Assembly: GCA_002786225.1 (NCBI GenBank)
Contig: PEQN01000019.1
Location: 1-54,660, forward strand
Direction of reading: 5' to 3'
Source: Leptospira sp.
GTDB taxonomy: Bacteria; Spirochaetota; Leptospiria; Leptospirales; Leptospiraceae
Length of the DNA: 54,660 bases
Part shown: in pieces, positions 10,523 to 20,660 of the stretch
Layout: the number at the start of each line of letters is the position of its first letter
Numbering within the stretch: the stretch's first letter is position 1
Notes under the pieces: model-generated
The model's input: the letters and a program-made list of their open reading frames with translations, nothing else
Database searches by the model: none
Told to the model about the DNA's origin: nothing
Program-made: the position numbers and the translations under genes

Positions 10523-11438
10523 GAGGGTGTGCCTTCCTATAAATCTCTTTGAGTTTATCTTTGGATACACTTAGATAAACTTGAGTACTTGATAAGGAAG
10601 AATGACCTAAGAGTTCTTGAACTGCACGAATGTCAGCACCAGCATCCAATAAATCGGTAGCAAATGTATGCCGAAATTTATGGGGAGTCACAGATTTCTC
10701 AAAACCCATTGCCTTCCTTCTCTCGTTCAAGATATATCTTACGCCTCTGGTGGTAAGTTTTTTTCCACGTTGGTTCAGAAAAATTTCTTCTTCTTTGGAA
10801 TCTCCACGCATACTTAAATACTCATTTAGAGCAAATTCAGCTTCTGTTCCTAAATATACGAAGCGCTCTTTCTTTCTTTTTCCTAAAACTTTTATCGTTT
10901 TGGAATCTCTAGATAGATCAGAAAGTTTAGCATTCACAAGTTCAAAAACTCTCATGCCTGAGGAGTATAAAATTTCTAAGATAGCACGATCTCTTTTTTC
11001 CAAAATGGGCGAGGCTTCATTGTTATCATACTCAAGAATTTCCTCAGTCTCTCCGGGCTTAAATGCCTTAGGCAAGCGAGTTTTGGTCTTAGGAAAGTTA
11101 ACAGAGAGTATAGGATTGGATGGGATAAGATCCTTTTGGAACAAACAACGATAAAATGTTCTAAGACTAGATAGCTTTCGTGTTTGCGTCTTCTTATCTA
11201 GATTTTTCTTTTTTGATAATTCCGAAAAATACGAACGAATATCAACTACCTCTATCTCCATATACTCAATTTCTTCTCTATGACAGAATTCTAAGAAAAA
11301 TTTCAAATCCCGGAGGTATGCAGATTGAGTGTGAAGGGAATAATTCTTCTCTATATCCAGATAATCTTGGAAAATTTTGATCGAACTCTTCATAGATTCA
11401 GAGAAATAATCGGGAAAAAAGACTTCTAATTCGCTCAA
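10500..11438 (-). CDS. xerC: Tyrosine recombinase XerC
   Basis: 312 residues. It resolves chromosome dimers at dif together with XerD. A SAM-like N-terminal DNA-binding domain (~17-105) is followed by the catalytic domain with Arg163 (SSGMRVFEL), His253/Arg256 (PHKFRHTFA), His279 (LLGHSS) and nucleophile Tyr288 (TQVYLS). The start is TTG 11438 with AGGAG 7 bases upstream; ATG 11393 would give a more standard length. Assigned XerC rather than XerD because of its linkage to hslVU. A second Xer gene at 51042 is the likely partner. Confidence 0.9.
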   Translation of the reverse strand: MSELEVFFPDYFSESMKSSIKIFQDYLDIEKNYSLHTQSAYLRDLKFFLEFCHREEIEYMEIEVVDIRSYFSELSKKKNLDKKTQTRKLSSLRTFYRCLFQKDLIPSNPILSVNFPKTKTRLPKAFKPGETEEILEYDNNEASPILEKRDRAILEILYSSGMRVFELVNAKLSDLSRDSKTIKVLGKRKKERFVYLGTEAEFALNEYLSMRGDSKEEEIFLNQRGKKLTTRGVRYILNERRKAMGFEKSVTPHKFRHTFATDLLDAGADIRAVQELLGHSSLSSTQVYLSVSKDKLKEIYRKAHPHAKLDRG

Positions 11439-11649
11439 ATGGGGGCTCCTATGCTGCTCTTCCTCTTAGTATCGGCTTGGATTTTTTTCCTCTAGGCATA
11501 AAAAAAACTCTATACATGTACTAAGGTAGTATTAGATTTGAAAAAAATAAAGAGACATAGAAAAAAATCCTATTTCTCTGGTTTTTGTCCTGGTAGATTG
11601 TTAGGATAGTTGTTGTAAAGGGACATAACTCATTTGCCCGCCTTGAAGT

Positions 11650-11677
11650 TTCTGCTTTTTTTTGAAAAAATGCAGAA
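11650..11677 (+). promoter_or_regulatory. Hairpin in the recA leader
   Basis: TTCTGC and GCAGAA flank a T8-G-A6-T core, giving a stem of 6 G/C-containing pairs extended by A-T pairs, about 58 bases before the recA ATG. It could be a palindromic operator or a leader-RNA hairpin. It does not match the TTTG-N5-CAAA box reported for Leptospira LexA. A regulatory role is inferred from position only. Confidence 0.3.
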
Positions 11678-11734
11678 CCAGTCGGAGCATCTTGGAAACC
11701 CTTAGGTAGATCAAAAAAGGTAGGAATTTTTATA

Positions 11735-12889
11735 ATGAAGAAAGGCAAAGAAGACAAGAACCAAGAGAAAGAAGGCACAGAAAAGAACCAAGCCATAGAA
11801 GCCGCACTTTCTCAAATTGAAAAACAATTTGGCAAGGGCTCTATCATGAGACTAGGTTCCTCGGAAAGTAAAATCCAAGCGAGTAGCATAGTCTCCACTG
11901 GTTCTTTGGAACTGGATGTAGCACTGGGAATAGGTGGATTTCCGTCAGGACGTATCATCGAAATTTATGGACCAGAATCTTCTGGTAAGACAACTCTTAC
12001 TTTGAGTGCTGTTGCGGAAGCTCAGAAAAAAGGCGGAGTGGCTGCATTCATCGATGCAGAACATGCTCTGGATCCATCTTATGCTCGTAAGTTGGGCGTA
12101 AACGTGGAAGACCTACTCGTGGCACAACCTGATAATGGGGAAGAAGCCTTAGAAATTTGTGAATCCTTGGTTCGTTCCAATGCTATCGACATCATAGTAA
12201 TTGACTCAGTAGCAGCTCTTGTGCCTAGAGCTGAGATCGAAGGCGATATGGGCGATTCTCATATGGGTCTGCAAGCAAGACTCATGTCTCAAGCACTAAG
12301 GAAACTAACAGGAACTATAGCCAAATCAAATACTACTGTCATCTTTATCAACCAAATCCGTATGAAGATTGGTGTTATGTTTGGCTCTCCTGAAACTACG
12401 ACTGGTGGAAATGCATTGAAATTCTATGCATCCATTCGATTGGATATTCGAAGAATTGAAACGCTCAAAGAAAAAGAAGAGCCAGTTGGTAACAGAGTTC
12501 GAGTGAAAGTGGTAAAAAACAAGATGGCTCCACCTTTCCGTCAAGCTGAATTTGATGTAATGTTCAGTACTGGTATTAACAGAGAATCAACTCTCATAGA
12601 TATGGCAGTTCGTCATGACTTGCTTGCTAAGGCTGGTTCTTGGTATTCTTATAATGGAGAAAAGATAGGACAAGGTAAGGAACAAGTAAGAAATTTCTTC
12701 CTAGAAAATCCAGACATAGCGTTCAAGGTTGAGAACCAAATTCGTGACTTGAATGGTTTACCCATATTGGTAGCTACCAAAGCAGCGCCAGCTGAGAAAA
12801 AAGCAAAAGAAAAAGCTATACCCAGCCTTGAAGTTGAAGAAGCTCCTGAGAAAGAAGAGATTCAGAGAGAAGTTGCCGTAGGCGAGTAA
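11735..12889 (+). CDS. recA: Recombinase RecA
   Basis: 384 residues. Strand-exchange ATPase and co-protease of the SOS response. A Lys/Glu-rich N-terminal extension precedes [19 protein letters not shown]; Walker [10 protein letters not shown] is at ~79-87, then the [19 protein letters not shown] loop and [10 protein letters not shown]. The tail (~345-384) is rich in Ala, Lys and Glu and ends acidic. GGTAGG lies about 10 bases upstream of the ATG. The gene is monocistronic: a strong terminator follows at 12962. No canonical SOS box was found in the 296 bases upstream. Confidence 0.98.
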   Translation: MKKGKEDKNQEKEGTEKNQAIEAALSQIEKQFGKGSIMRLGSSESKIQASSIVSTGSLELDVALGIGGFPSGRIIEIYGPESSGKTTLTLSAVAEAQKKGGVAAFIDAEHALDPSYARKLGVNVEDLLVAQPDNGEEALEICESLVRSNAIDIIVIDSVAALVPRAEIEGDMGDSHMGLQARLMSQALRKLTGTIAKSNTTVIFINQIRMKIGVMFGSPETTTGGNALKFYASIRLDIRRIETLKEKEEPVGNRVRVKVVKNKMAPPFRQAEFDVMFSTGINRESTLIDMAVRHDLLAKAGSWYSYNGEKIGQGKEQVRNFFLENPDIAFKVENQIRDLNGLPILVATKAAPAEKKAKEKAIPSLEVEEAPEKEEIQREVAVGE

Positions 12890-12961
12890 GTTGAAAGAAC
12901 CGAGAAAGAGAAATCTCTAGGTTCAGCTAAATCAAACGTTTTCTTTTTAGGAACCATTGAG

Positions 12962-12985
12962 CCGGGGGCAACCCCGGTTTTTTTT
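12962..12985 (+). terminator. Rho-independent terminator of recA
   Basis: CCGGGG-GCAA-CCCCGG, a perfect 6-bp G/C stem closed by a GNRA-type GCAA tetraloop, followed directly by eight T residues. It lies 73 bases after the recA stop. This is the clearest intrinsic terminator in the window. Confidence 0.95.
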
Positions 12986-13039
12986 ATTTCAAAGAAAAAA
13001 AGAAATGCGAAAGCTAGCGAATACATTGAATTGAAAGAA

Positions 13040-14038
13040 ATGAAATTCATACCTTTTAAATCTATCCAAGTCTTTTTATTTTTAATCATCCTATTAATCA
13101 ACCTCAGTGATTGTCGCAATCGAAGAAGAAATATCCCTATGGAATTTAAGGATTCCTTTTTAGAAATTCCAGTAACTGGGACAGCTTTGGAACGATCTGT
13201 ATTTTTCTATTACCCTGAAGCAAGTAAATCTCGAAGTGAGAAGATTCCTTTGGTACTTATCTTCCACGGTGGTGGAGGAAGCCCAGAAGGAATGGTTGGC
13301 TTGGATAATGGAAGACTTTTGGAATTTGCTAGAGAAAGAAGATTTGCCGTTGCCTACATGCGAGGTTATAATAATTCTTGGAACGATCTCAGGGAAGATA
13401 ACAAGGCAGCAGCCAATAGAGATAAGCATGAGGATGTTCTGTATACTAAGCTGTTTCTCGATCAAATAATGGAAGCTTACCAAATCGATGAAAAACAAAT
13501 TCATGCAGCAGGAATTTCCAACGGCGGTATGTTTGTCTTAAGGCTCGCCTGCGAAGTCCCAGAAAAGTTTTTAGCCATTACTGCACTAACTGCCAACCTT
13601 CCAAGCACTGCCAAAGATGTTTGTTCGCCAGCAAAAGGCACAAATTTAACAATCATTAATGGTAGTGCAGATCCTCTAGTTCCCTATGATGGTGGCAATG
13701 TGATAGTGTTCGGTCGAAACCGAGGTGAAATTATATCAACTTCTGCAACTCTTGAACATTTTGAAAGCTTTTACAAATGCTCAAATTCTCAAACAAAAAC
13801 AATTCATAGTCCAACCGAATCTGATCCTACTGAAGTTCTGCTCAGCCAAAAAAAATGTTCAAGTGGTTCTATCAACCTTTTGAAAATTGAAAACGGAGGA
13901 CACACTTGGCCAGGAGGAATTGTCTATCTTCCAGAAGCTATCATTGGAAAAACCAGCAACCAATTTTCTGCATCCAAATTGATTGCTGATTTAATAAAAA
14001 ACAAAGGTAAACTCATTGAAAAGGAATTACAACCCTAA
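13040..14038 (+). CDS. Lipoprotein esterase of the LpqC/PHB-depolymerase family
   Basis: 332 residues from ATG 13040 (the in-frame TTG 13031 is less likely). A signal peptide with lipobox LSDC puts the acylated Cys at ~22, so it should be an envelope lipoprotein. The alpha/beta-hydrolase core shows the oxyanion segment FHGGGGSPEGM, the nucleophile elbow AAGISNGGMF (Ser in G-x-S-x-G), NGSADPLVPYDGG for the Asp, and ENGGHTWPGG for the His. This pattern is that of secreted feruloyl/acetylxylan esterases and polyhydroxybutyrate depolymerases (COG3509); the natural substrate is unknown. It lies after the recA terminator, so it needs its own promoter. Confidence 0.88.
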   Translation: MKFIPFKSIQVFLFLIILLINLSDCRNRRRNIPMEFKDSFLEIPVTGTALERSVFFYYPEASKSRSEKIPLVLIFHGGGGSPEGMVGLDNGRLLEFARERRFAVAYMRGYNNSWNDLREDNKAAANRDKHEDVLYTKLFLDQIMEAYQIDEKQIHAAGISNGGMFVLRLACEVPEKFLAITALTANLPSTAKDVCSPAKGTNLTIINGSADPLVPYDGGNVIVFGRNRGEIISTSATLEHFESFYKCSNSQTKTIHSPTESDPTEVLLSQKKCSSGSINLLKIENGGHTWPGGIVYLPEAIIGKTSNQFSASKLIADLIKNKGKLIEKELQP

Positions 14039-14073
14039 TTTACTCTTGAAAAAATTTGATTTATTTCAATTAT

Positions 14074-16443
14074 CTAGGCATCTGATCTTACAAATTTCAT
14101 AGCACTACCATCCCAATCTGCGAGGAATTCTCCTTCTTTAAGATTCCCAGTTAACAATTCCCTTGAAAGTGGTCTGTTAATGTATTTATTGAATACTGCT
14201 TGAAGAGGTCTAGCTCCGAACTTAGGATCATATCCTTGGTCACATAACATTCTTTCAGCTGTCTCATGCAAACGTATTTTAACATTTTTCACTTTCAATC
14301 TCTCATTGATGAGTCTGACTTGTTTATCAACTAACTTTTGCATAACAGTATAATCAATCTGTTTATAACTTAAGATAGCATCTAACCTACCAAGAACTTC
14401 AGGTTTGAAATCTAACTCTGGATTTTTAGAATTTGTAGTTAACAAAATAATGGTATTCTTAAAGTTAATCACTCTACCTTTATTATCTGTAAGTCTCCCA
14501 TCATCCAAAATCTGGAGTAAAATATCTGAGAAATCAGGATGGGCTTTTTCAATTTCATCAAAGAGAACAACTGAATAAGGCTTACGTCGTATCTTTTCTG
14601 TTAAAATTCCACCTTCCTCATATCCAATGTAACCTGCGGGGGACCCTATTAATTTGGATACAGAATGTTTCTCTGAAAATTCAGAAAGATCAAATCTGAC
14701 CAAAGAATTCTCATTATCAAAGAGAAATCTTGCTATTCCCTTCGCAGTTTCCGTCTTACCTACACCCGTCGGCCCCATAAGCAAAAAGGATCCAAGTGGT
14801 CTTGTCTCATCCGAAAGTCCTGCAAAACCTGTAAGTAAGGTCTCGGAAATTTCATGAATGGCTTCATCTTGCCCAAATACCACATTCTTTAAATAAGATT
14901 CTAATTCTAGTATATCATCTTGTTTGGTTTTCAGAATCTTTTCAACAGGGATACCTGTTTGCCTAGCTATAACTTGTGCTACATGTATTCTTGAAAGGAT
15001 CCATATATCTTCAAAACTAGTTAACTCTTTTTCTAGCTCTGGAAGAACTGCATATTTTAAACGAGAGGCTTCCTCATACATAGCCTTACTTTCAGCTGCT
15101 TCAAGTTCAAATTTAATTCTATCGATTTTATTTTTGATGGATGCAACTTTTCTTAAACTCTCTACTTCTTTCTCCCAGACAGCCTTACCAGCATTAAATT
15201 TTTCTTCTAGAATTTTAATTTCACCAAGAATTTCATCATTCTTTTTTTCTACTTGTGAAAGAATTTTCTTAGCACGAATTTCCGATTGCAATTCAACAAG
15301 TTCCGAAGGCATAGCTTCTGCTGAAAGTTTCAAGGCGGAGGCAGATTCATCGATTAAGTCTATAGCCTTATCTGGAAGATTTTTGTCAGTGATGTATTGA
15401 TCTGAAAGATATACAGAACCAATGATAGCCTCATCCGAGATCTTGATTCCATGGTGAATTTCCAGTTTATCACGTATCCCCATAAGGATTTCTACCGCAT
15501 CTTCTTTGCTAGGTTCATTTACTGGAACCGATCGAAATCTTCTTTCTAAGGCTGCATCACCTAAGATGTATTTTTGGAATTCTTCTGGAGTGGTAGCTCC
15601 TATACAATGCAGTTCTCCTCGAGCTAGAGCTGGTTTGAGAAGATTAGCGGCATCCATAGCTCCTTCCGTTTTACCTGCACCTACAAGTTGGTGAATTTCA
15701 TCTATAAAAAGGATGGCTTGTCCATTTTGAGCTTTTACAAATTTTAAGAGTTGCTGGATTTTCTCTTCAAACTCTCCTCTGTATTTTGTTCCAGCCATTA
15801 ACTCGCCCATACTCATGCTATAAACAGTTTTGTCTCTAAGGACATCAGGCACTTTGTTCTTTATAATTTGCTCAGCCAAGCCCTCCACTATGGCAGTTTT
15901 ACCAACTCCAGCAGAACCAACTAACACTGGATTGTTCTTGGATCGTCTCCCTAAAATTTCCATGACCGCACGAATCTCACGGGTTCGACCAATAACTGGA
16001 TCTAATTTGCCTGCTCTTGCCAGTTCATTCAAATCTAAAAGGAAATCAGGTTTCTCTTCTTGGTCCTCTTTGAGATTTAAATCATTGGGATCGAATTTAA
16101 ATTTGGGTAAAATCTGAGGTAAAAAACGAAGAAGATCACCTTCGTTCACATCTTGTCGTCCTGCTTCCACTGCTCGCCCCGAAGCCATAGTGAGCCATTG
16201 TGAAAGATTGGATGCACTCCTAAGGTTTTCAAATTGAATCGCAGCTTGGGCCTGGGGTAGTTTTTGTAAAAATTCCTCAGCCTGTATTTTATATTTGGAA
16301 AGAGATTTGGATGCAAATGAGCTAGGATTAGAAATTAATCCCCAAAGTAAATGTTCAGCAGAGAGCTCAGTATTCTTTCTTTTAATGGCTTCTGTTTGGG
16401 CTATATCCAAGGATCCCGATACAACTGAATCAAAATTTTTCAT
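14074..16443 (-). CDS. clpB: ClpB-like Hsp100 disaggregase (short form)
   Basis: 789 residues, against ~860 for typical ClpB. The order is an N-terminal Clp repeat domain (~1-140), AAA-1 with Walker A GSAGVGKT (~176-183) and pore motif [11 protein letters not shown], a coiled middle domain (~390-500) ending [10 protein letters not shown], then AAA-2 with [11 protein letters not shown] and GYIGYEEGG. The middle domain marks it as a ClpB disaggregase rather than ClpA/ClpC. The AAA-2 stretch that carries the IGL/IGF ClpP-docking loop in ClpA is shortened to [18 protein letters not shown], so it should not partner ClpP. AAGGAAG precedes the ATG, and a CIRCE operator lies 54 bases upstream. Confidence 0.9.
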   Translation of the reverse strand: MKNFDSVVSGSLDIAQTEAIKRKNTELSAEHLLWGLISNPSSFASKSLSKYKIQAEEFLQKLPQAQAAIQFENLRSASNLSQWLTMASGRAVEAGRQDVNEGDLLRFLPQILPKFKFDPNDLNLKEDQEEKPDFLLDLNELARAGKLDPVIGRTREIRAVMEILGRRSKNNPVLVGSAGVGKTAIVEGLAEQIIKNKVPDVLRDKTVYSMSMGELMAGTKYRGEFEEKIQQLLKFVKAQNGQAILFIDEIHQLVGAGKTEGAMDAANLLKPALARGELHCIGATTPEEFQKYILGDAALERRFRSVPVNEPSKEDAVEILMGIRDKLEIHHGIKISDEAIIGSVYLSDQYITDKNLPDKAIDLIDESASALKLSAEAMPSELVELQSEIRAKKILSQVEKKNDEILGEIKILEEKFNAGKAVWEKEVESLRKVASIKNKIDRIKFELEAAESKAMYEEASRLKYAVLPELEKELTSFEDIWILSRIHVAQVIARQTGIPVEKILKTKQDDILELESYLKNVVFGQDEAIHEISETLLTGFAGLSDETRPLGSFLLMGPTGVGKTETAKGIARFLFDNENSLVRFDLSEFSEKHSVSKLIGSPAGYIGYEEGGILTEKIRRKPYSVVLFDEIEKAHPDFSDILLQILDDGRLTDNKGRVINFKNTIILLTTNSKNPELDFKPEVLGRLDAILSYKQIDYTVMQKLVDKQVRLINERLKVKNVKIRLHETAERMLCDQGYDPKFGARPLQAVFNKYINRPLSRELLTGNLKEGEFLADWDGSAMKFVRSDA

Positions 16444-16496
16444 AGAATCTTCCTTTAGAGCACTTTCTTATGCGAGTGTGGCAGATTTGCCTCATT

Positions 16497-16523
16497 TTAG
16501 CACTCTAAACATTAGACTGCTAA
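16497..16523 (-). promoter_or_regulatory. CIRCE operator (HrcA binding site) upstream of clpB
   Basis: TTAGCACTC-N9-GACTGCTAA, which matches the CIRCE consensus TTAGCACTC-N9-GAGTGCTAA at 17 of 18 arm positions with the exact 9-base spacer. The symmetry extends outward (TTTTAGCA/TGCTAAAA) and inward (TCTAA/TTAGA). It lies 54 bases before the clpB ATG and 88 before the divergent phosphatase gene. HrcA repression of clpB is inferred; the motif is direct. Confidence 0.88.
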
Positions 16524-16610
16524 AATGCAATTTAGTTTTCTATTCAAAATCGGATTTCTTTTGAAGTTTTTATCGCTTTTTCAAGGGATTACTCAGTATT
16601 AACAAATACG

Positions 16611-18506
16611 GTGACCAGAAATCTTGTAAAAATATTTCTCTGTTTTACGATCTCTCTTTCTTTGTCTTGCGAAACACCTAACCCTAATAATTCTATTTCC
16701 TTGCACGGAGAATGGGAGTTTGTTTGGGGAAGTAAAATAGATCCTACTCATCTCGAAGCAGGCAATCAAAACTGGAAAAAATTTCTACTTCCAGGCACGC
16801 CAGAAAGTAGAAAGGATGAAAATTATGTATTGATTCGAAAATTTTTACCAACAGATCTTACCTACAGAGATCCTGCTCTCTTATTTTCTATTATGCTAGA
16901 GGACTTTGAAATATTTTTAGATGGGGAATCTATCTATCAATTTGGAAATCCATATTCCGAATTAGGAAGGATTCAAAGTTATATCTTTCCTCATGTTATC
17001 TCACTTCCTAATGATTTTCAAGGTAAAGAACTTAGAATTTTCATTCATTCAAAATATAAGGATTATATTGGACCAGATCGTGTAATCATGCTTACAGAGA
17101 GAGGGCAAATTATGCAATCTATACTTATAGCAGATTTACCGCGTTACCTGCTTGGGAGTATCTATCTTCTGATAGCCTGTGTATCCTTAATACTTTTTGT
17201 TCTGTCAGATAAAAATAGAATATTCTTATATTATTCTTTGATGCTGCTCTTTAATGGAGGAATTACAATAGCAGCAGATTATGTTTCTATGAATTTCTTC
17301 GCGGATCCAAAAACTCCAGTGTATATGTATTATTTTAATCTTTACCTACTTCCTATTTTTCTTTATGCCTTTCTGGGAGAAATATACCAAAACCAACATA
17401 GAAAAATATTTAAAACAGGAATTGTTTTTTATACTCTCTACTTTTTAATTGCAAGCTTTCTAATTATTTTTTATGACTACGGATTTTTGAATCTAGAGGT
17501 ATTCTTTAATACTAGTATATTAATTGGATTGTTGCCACTTCTTTCTATAATCATCTACCATTCTTATAAAGGAGATAAGGATTCAAAAATATTGTTATTT
17601 GGTTTTATAATATTTACTTTATGCGTTGCCCATGATATACTTACAGATTTTGATATTTTTGTTTATAAAGTTTCATTGTATTGGTATGGAATGTTTTCCT
17701 TTTTATTATTCCAAGGTGCTACACTATTTAGAAAGTTATACCATATTCAGAAAAACAACGAATTAAAAGAAAATGAATTATTAGTAGCGAAGAAGATACA
17801 AAACTCCATCCTTTCTCCTTTTCCCGATAACTTAACCAATTGGGAATTTACAAGTATTTATGAACCTATGAGAGAAGTGGGAGGAGACTTTTATGACATT
17901 TTGATAGATGATAAAGGAAATATTGGAGTGATATTGATAGATGTTTCAGGCCACGGCGTTGCAGCAGCTCTCATTGCCTCTATGGCTAAGGTATCATTCT
18001 CCCATTGTCAGAATTTCTTAAATTCACCAGATAAGGTTCTAAGTGAGATGGAAAAATCTCTTGGAGATAAAATGAATGATCATTTTGCAACAGCATTCTA
18101 TCTATCCCTTTCTTCTAGGGAACCCTTAGTGCAGTATAGCTCAGCAGGACATCCATCCGCCTTATTAGTGAGTGATTCCGAGAAAGAAGTTTTAGAATTT
18201 AGAACTAGGGCTAGACCTATTGGAATTAATCCTAAATCTGATTTTCCAAAGAATTACCTACACCTCAAAGAGGGTGATTTAATTTGCATTTACACAGATG
18301 GAGTCACCGAATTAAATGATCCCTATCAAAATGAATATGGTTCTACTAGACTCAAAGAAATTTTGTTGATGAATTATAGCTTACCACTAGCTGAGATAAA
18401 AGAAAAACTGCTCCAAGATTTTAAAGCATGGACAAAGAATTTAAATATCCAAAAACATGATGACTTAACACTTATATTAATTCGATACAATGGTGAAATC
18501 ACCTAA
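16611..18506 (+). CDS. Lipoprotein 7TM receptor with SpoIIE/PP2C phosphatase domain
   Basis: 631 residues from GTG 16611; no ATG fits better, but the Shine-Dalgarno is poor. A signal peptide ends in LSLSC (Cys ~20, lipobox). A periplasmic beta-rich domain of 7TMR-DISM type follows (~25-175, HGEWEFVWGS, FLDGESIYQFG), then seven predicted membrane helices (~178-385), a short linker helix, and a SpoIIE phosphatase domain (~400-628) with EPMREVGGDFYDI, IDVSGHG, IYTDGVTEL and HDDLTLILI carrying the metal-binding Asp residues. It should sense an envelope ligand and dephosphorylate a cytosolic STAS-type anti-anti-sigma factor; the partner is not in this window. Tandem paralogue of the next gene. Confidence 0.9.
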   Translation: MTRNLVKIFLCFTISLSLSCETPNPNNSISLHGEWEFVWGSKIDPTHLEAGNQNWKKFLLPGTPESRKDENYVLIRKFLPTDLTYRDPALLFSIMLEDFEIFLDGESIYQFGNPYSELGRIQSYIFPHVISLPNDFQGKELRIFIHSKYKDYIGPDRVIMLTERGQIMQSILIADLPRYLLGSIYLLIACVSLILFVLSDKNRIFLYYSLMLLFNGGITIAADYVSMNFFADPKTPVYMYYFNLYLLPIFLYAFLGEIYQNQHRKIFKTGIVFYTLYFLIASFLIIFYDYGFLNLEVFFNTSILIGLLPLLSIIIYHSYKGDKDSKILLFGFIIFTLCVAHDILTDFDIFVYKVSLYWYGMFSFLLFQGATLFRKLYHIQKNNELKENELLVAKKIQNSILSPFPDNLTNWEFTSIYEPMREVGGDFYDILIDDKGNIGVILIDVSGHGVAAALIASMAKVSFSHCQNFLNSPDKVLSEMEKSLGDKMNDHFATAFYLSLSSREPLVQYSSAGHPSALLVSDSEKEVLEFRTRARPIGINPKSDFPKNYLHLKEGDLICIYTDGVTELNDPYQNEYGSTRLKEILLMNYSLPLAEIKEKLLQDFKAWTKNLNIQKHDDLTLILIRYNGEIT

Positions 18507-18696
18507 GTACTGATATATCTAATCATTCCTATAAAATAATTCTTGTTTCATTAATGGATGAATATCTAAATTACATCAAGTTAGAATGCTTTCGTAAGCA
18601 CTTATCTCTTGATAATAGCCTATCTTTAATAAATACTAAGGGAAAAAACTTCTTTTCATAAACGATTCTTATTAAAATATCAAAGGAATCACTTGA

Positions 18697-20583
18697 ATGA
18701 AATCTGGAATCATACTAATATCTTCTATACTTTTCCTTTTATGCTCATGTAGGCCCACTTTAGAAGCAGAATTTAAATACTTACATGGTGAATGGGACTA
18801 TGTTTTAGAATCTGAGATTGATTCTAAACAAATTCCAATAGGTACGCAAAATTGGAAATCAATGATGGTACCAGGTCTTCCTCCAGATTGGAAATTTGAA
18901 AAATTTCTTTTAATACGAAGAGGACTACCAAATTATAATGAATTTCGAGATCCTGTTCTATACTTAGAAATTGCCTTAGAGAATTTTGAAGTTTTTATTG
19001 ATGGAAAGTCTATTTATAAGTTTGGAGATTTTGTGGATGAATCACAAAAAATAAATGGCTATCTCTATCCTCATTTAATTTCATTGCCCCAGGAATCGAA
19101 TAATTCTGAATTAAGAATTTATTTCAATTCGAATTACCATGGTTATATTGGCATAGATAGAAATATCTATATTGGTGAAAGGTCCACTATAGTTGAAAAA
19201 ATCTTACTAAAGGATTATTCACGTTATGTTTTGGGATTTTTTTATCTCTTCATTTCCTTATTTTCCATCACATATTATTTTGTAACAAGCCAGAGAATTT
19301 ATCTCTATTATGGATTGCTTTCCTTAGTTAACTCCTTCTTAACTTTAATTGCAGATTATGTTGGAATGAATTTTTTTGAAAATAAAAATTATCCTCATTT
19401 GATTTATATAGCTTGCATTTATTTGATTCCGTTATTCTTTTTTATTTTCATCAAAGAACTTTATAAAAAAGAAATTAATAATAAATGGCTGTATAACTTT
19501 TTCATATTTTTATATATATTTTTTTTAATTTATGAAATTTTTATAAAATTAATATCCCCTATTCAAAGTTTCTATTTAGAATCTTACTTTTATATTTTTT
19601 TGATTGTTGGATTTTTCTTTCTGTATTTTATCATATCTAAAAGCGCTTATAAAGGAGATAAGGATTCAAAGCTATTATTTTTGGGAATAAGTATTTACTT
19701 TTTCTTGGCAGTTCATGATGTTATGCAAGATCAAAATTTTTTTGAATACCACTTTGAACTTTACTGGTATGGAAACTTCTTTTTTATCATTATACAAGGA
19801 ACTGTTTTATTAAGAAGATTGTATTTTATTCAGAAGAAATTTGAGCTTAAGGAAACGGAATTATCACTCGCTAAAAAAATTCAATTTTCAATCTTGCCCT
19901 CTCTTCCTAACAACATACCCAATTGGGAACTTGTAAGCATCTATGAACCTATGCGAGAAGTTGGTGGTGATTTTTACGATATAACAATTGATAAAGAAGG
20001 TAATATTGGCTTATTGATACTTGATGTATCTGGACAAGGTGTAGGCTCAGCCCTGATTGCTTCTATGGCTAAAGCAGCCTTCTTTAAAAATGAAAGTAAT
20101 ATACAAAATCCTGAAGTAGTTCTTTCCGAAATGAATAAATCTCTTTTTGGCAAACTAAATGGTAATTTCGTAACAGCTTTTTTCTTAACTTTGAATCCAA
20201 ATAAGGGTATTATCCAATTTTCCTCAGCTGGACATCCTTCAGGAATATTTATTTCACCTGTAAATAACGAAATTAGAGAATTTCGAACTAAGTCTAAGCC
20301 TATTGGATTATTTGAAAAGATATCTTACAATAAATCTTACCTCTATTTATCAGAAGGAGATTTAGTCTGCTTATATACCGACGGAGTAATCGAACTTACG
20401 AATCATGAAGATGAATGTTATGGAGAAATTCGCTTAGCTGAATTCCTTCTTGCCAATTCTTTACTTCCACTAGAACACCTAAAATCAAAATTAATTGAAG
20501 ATCTAATAAATTTCTCTAGATACAATAGAATGAATCTTGTTGATGATTTAACACTAATTTTATTACGCTATACAGGATCATAA
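18697..20583 (+). CDS. Lipoprotein 7TM receptor with SpoIIE/PP2C phosphatase domain (paralogue)
   Basis: 628 residues, with the same architecture as the gene at 16611 and obvious similarity throughout (HGEWDYV, FIDGKSIYKFGD, KSAYKGDKDSKLLF, EPMREVGGDFYDI). The lipobox region is LLCSC (Cys 16 or 18). The phosphatase motif reads LDVSGQG where the upstream copy has IDVSGHG; the Asp is kept, so activity is expected. The sensor and membrane parts diverge more than the phosphatase domain, which suggests different inputs and a shared type of target. A 190-base gap separates the copies, so each may have its own promoter. Confidence 0.9.
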   Translation: MKSGIILISSILFLLCSCRPTLEAEFKYLHGEWDYVLESEIDSKQIPIGTQNWKSMMVPGLPPDWKFEKFLLIRRGLPNYNEFRDPVLYLEIALENFEVFIDGKSIYKFGDFVDESQKINGYLYPHLISLPQESNNSELRIYFNSNYHGYIGIDRNIYIGERSTIVEKILLKDYSRYVLGFFYLFISLFSITYYFVTSQRIYLYYGLLSLVNSFLTLIADYVGMNFFENKNYPHLIYIACIYLIPLFFFIFIKELYKKEINNKWLYNFFIFLYIFFLIYEIFIKLISPIQSFYLESYFYIFLIVGFFFLYFIISKSAYKGDKDSKLLFLGISIYFFLAVHDVMQDQNFFEYHFELYWYGNFFFIIIQGTVLLRRLYFIQKKFELKETELSLAKKIQFSILPSLPNNIPNWELVSIYEPMREVGGDFYDITIDKEGNIGLLILDVSGQGVGSALIASMAKAAFFKNESNIQNPEVVLSEMNKSLFGKLNGNFVTAFFLTLNPNKGIIQFSSAGHPSGIFISPVNNEIREFRTKSKPIGLFEKISYNKSYLYLSEGDLVCLYTDGVIELTNHEDECYGEIRLAEFLLANSLLPLEHLKSKLIEDLINFSRYNRMNLVDDLTLILLRYTGS

Positions 20584-20660
20584 ACATAATTTCAGAATTA
20601 CTTTTTTTTGAGTTATTTTTTTATTCTTGCTAGCCAACAATTATCTTGCGAAAAAAGTCT

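Noticed and set aside
10500..11438. Tyrosine recombinase as sign of an integrated element
   Set aside because: Linkage to hslVU, normal Xer length and no att repeats, phage or conjugation genes nearby point to housekeeping XerC. The copy at 51042 is likewise XerD.
11521..11796. Minus-strand reading frame of 91 residues in the recA leader
   Set aside because: It overlaps the recA start, has odd composition (Phe/Ser-rich, no domain) and no ribosome site.
16455..16482. Possible second CIRCE copy close to the clpB start
   Set aside because: GAGCACT...GAGTG is too degenerate and the spacer is off by one; it overlaps the ribosome-binding region.
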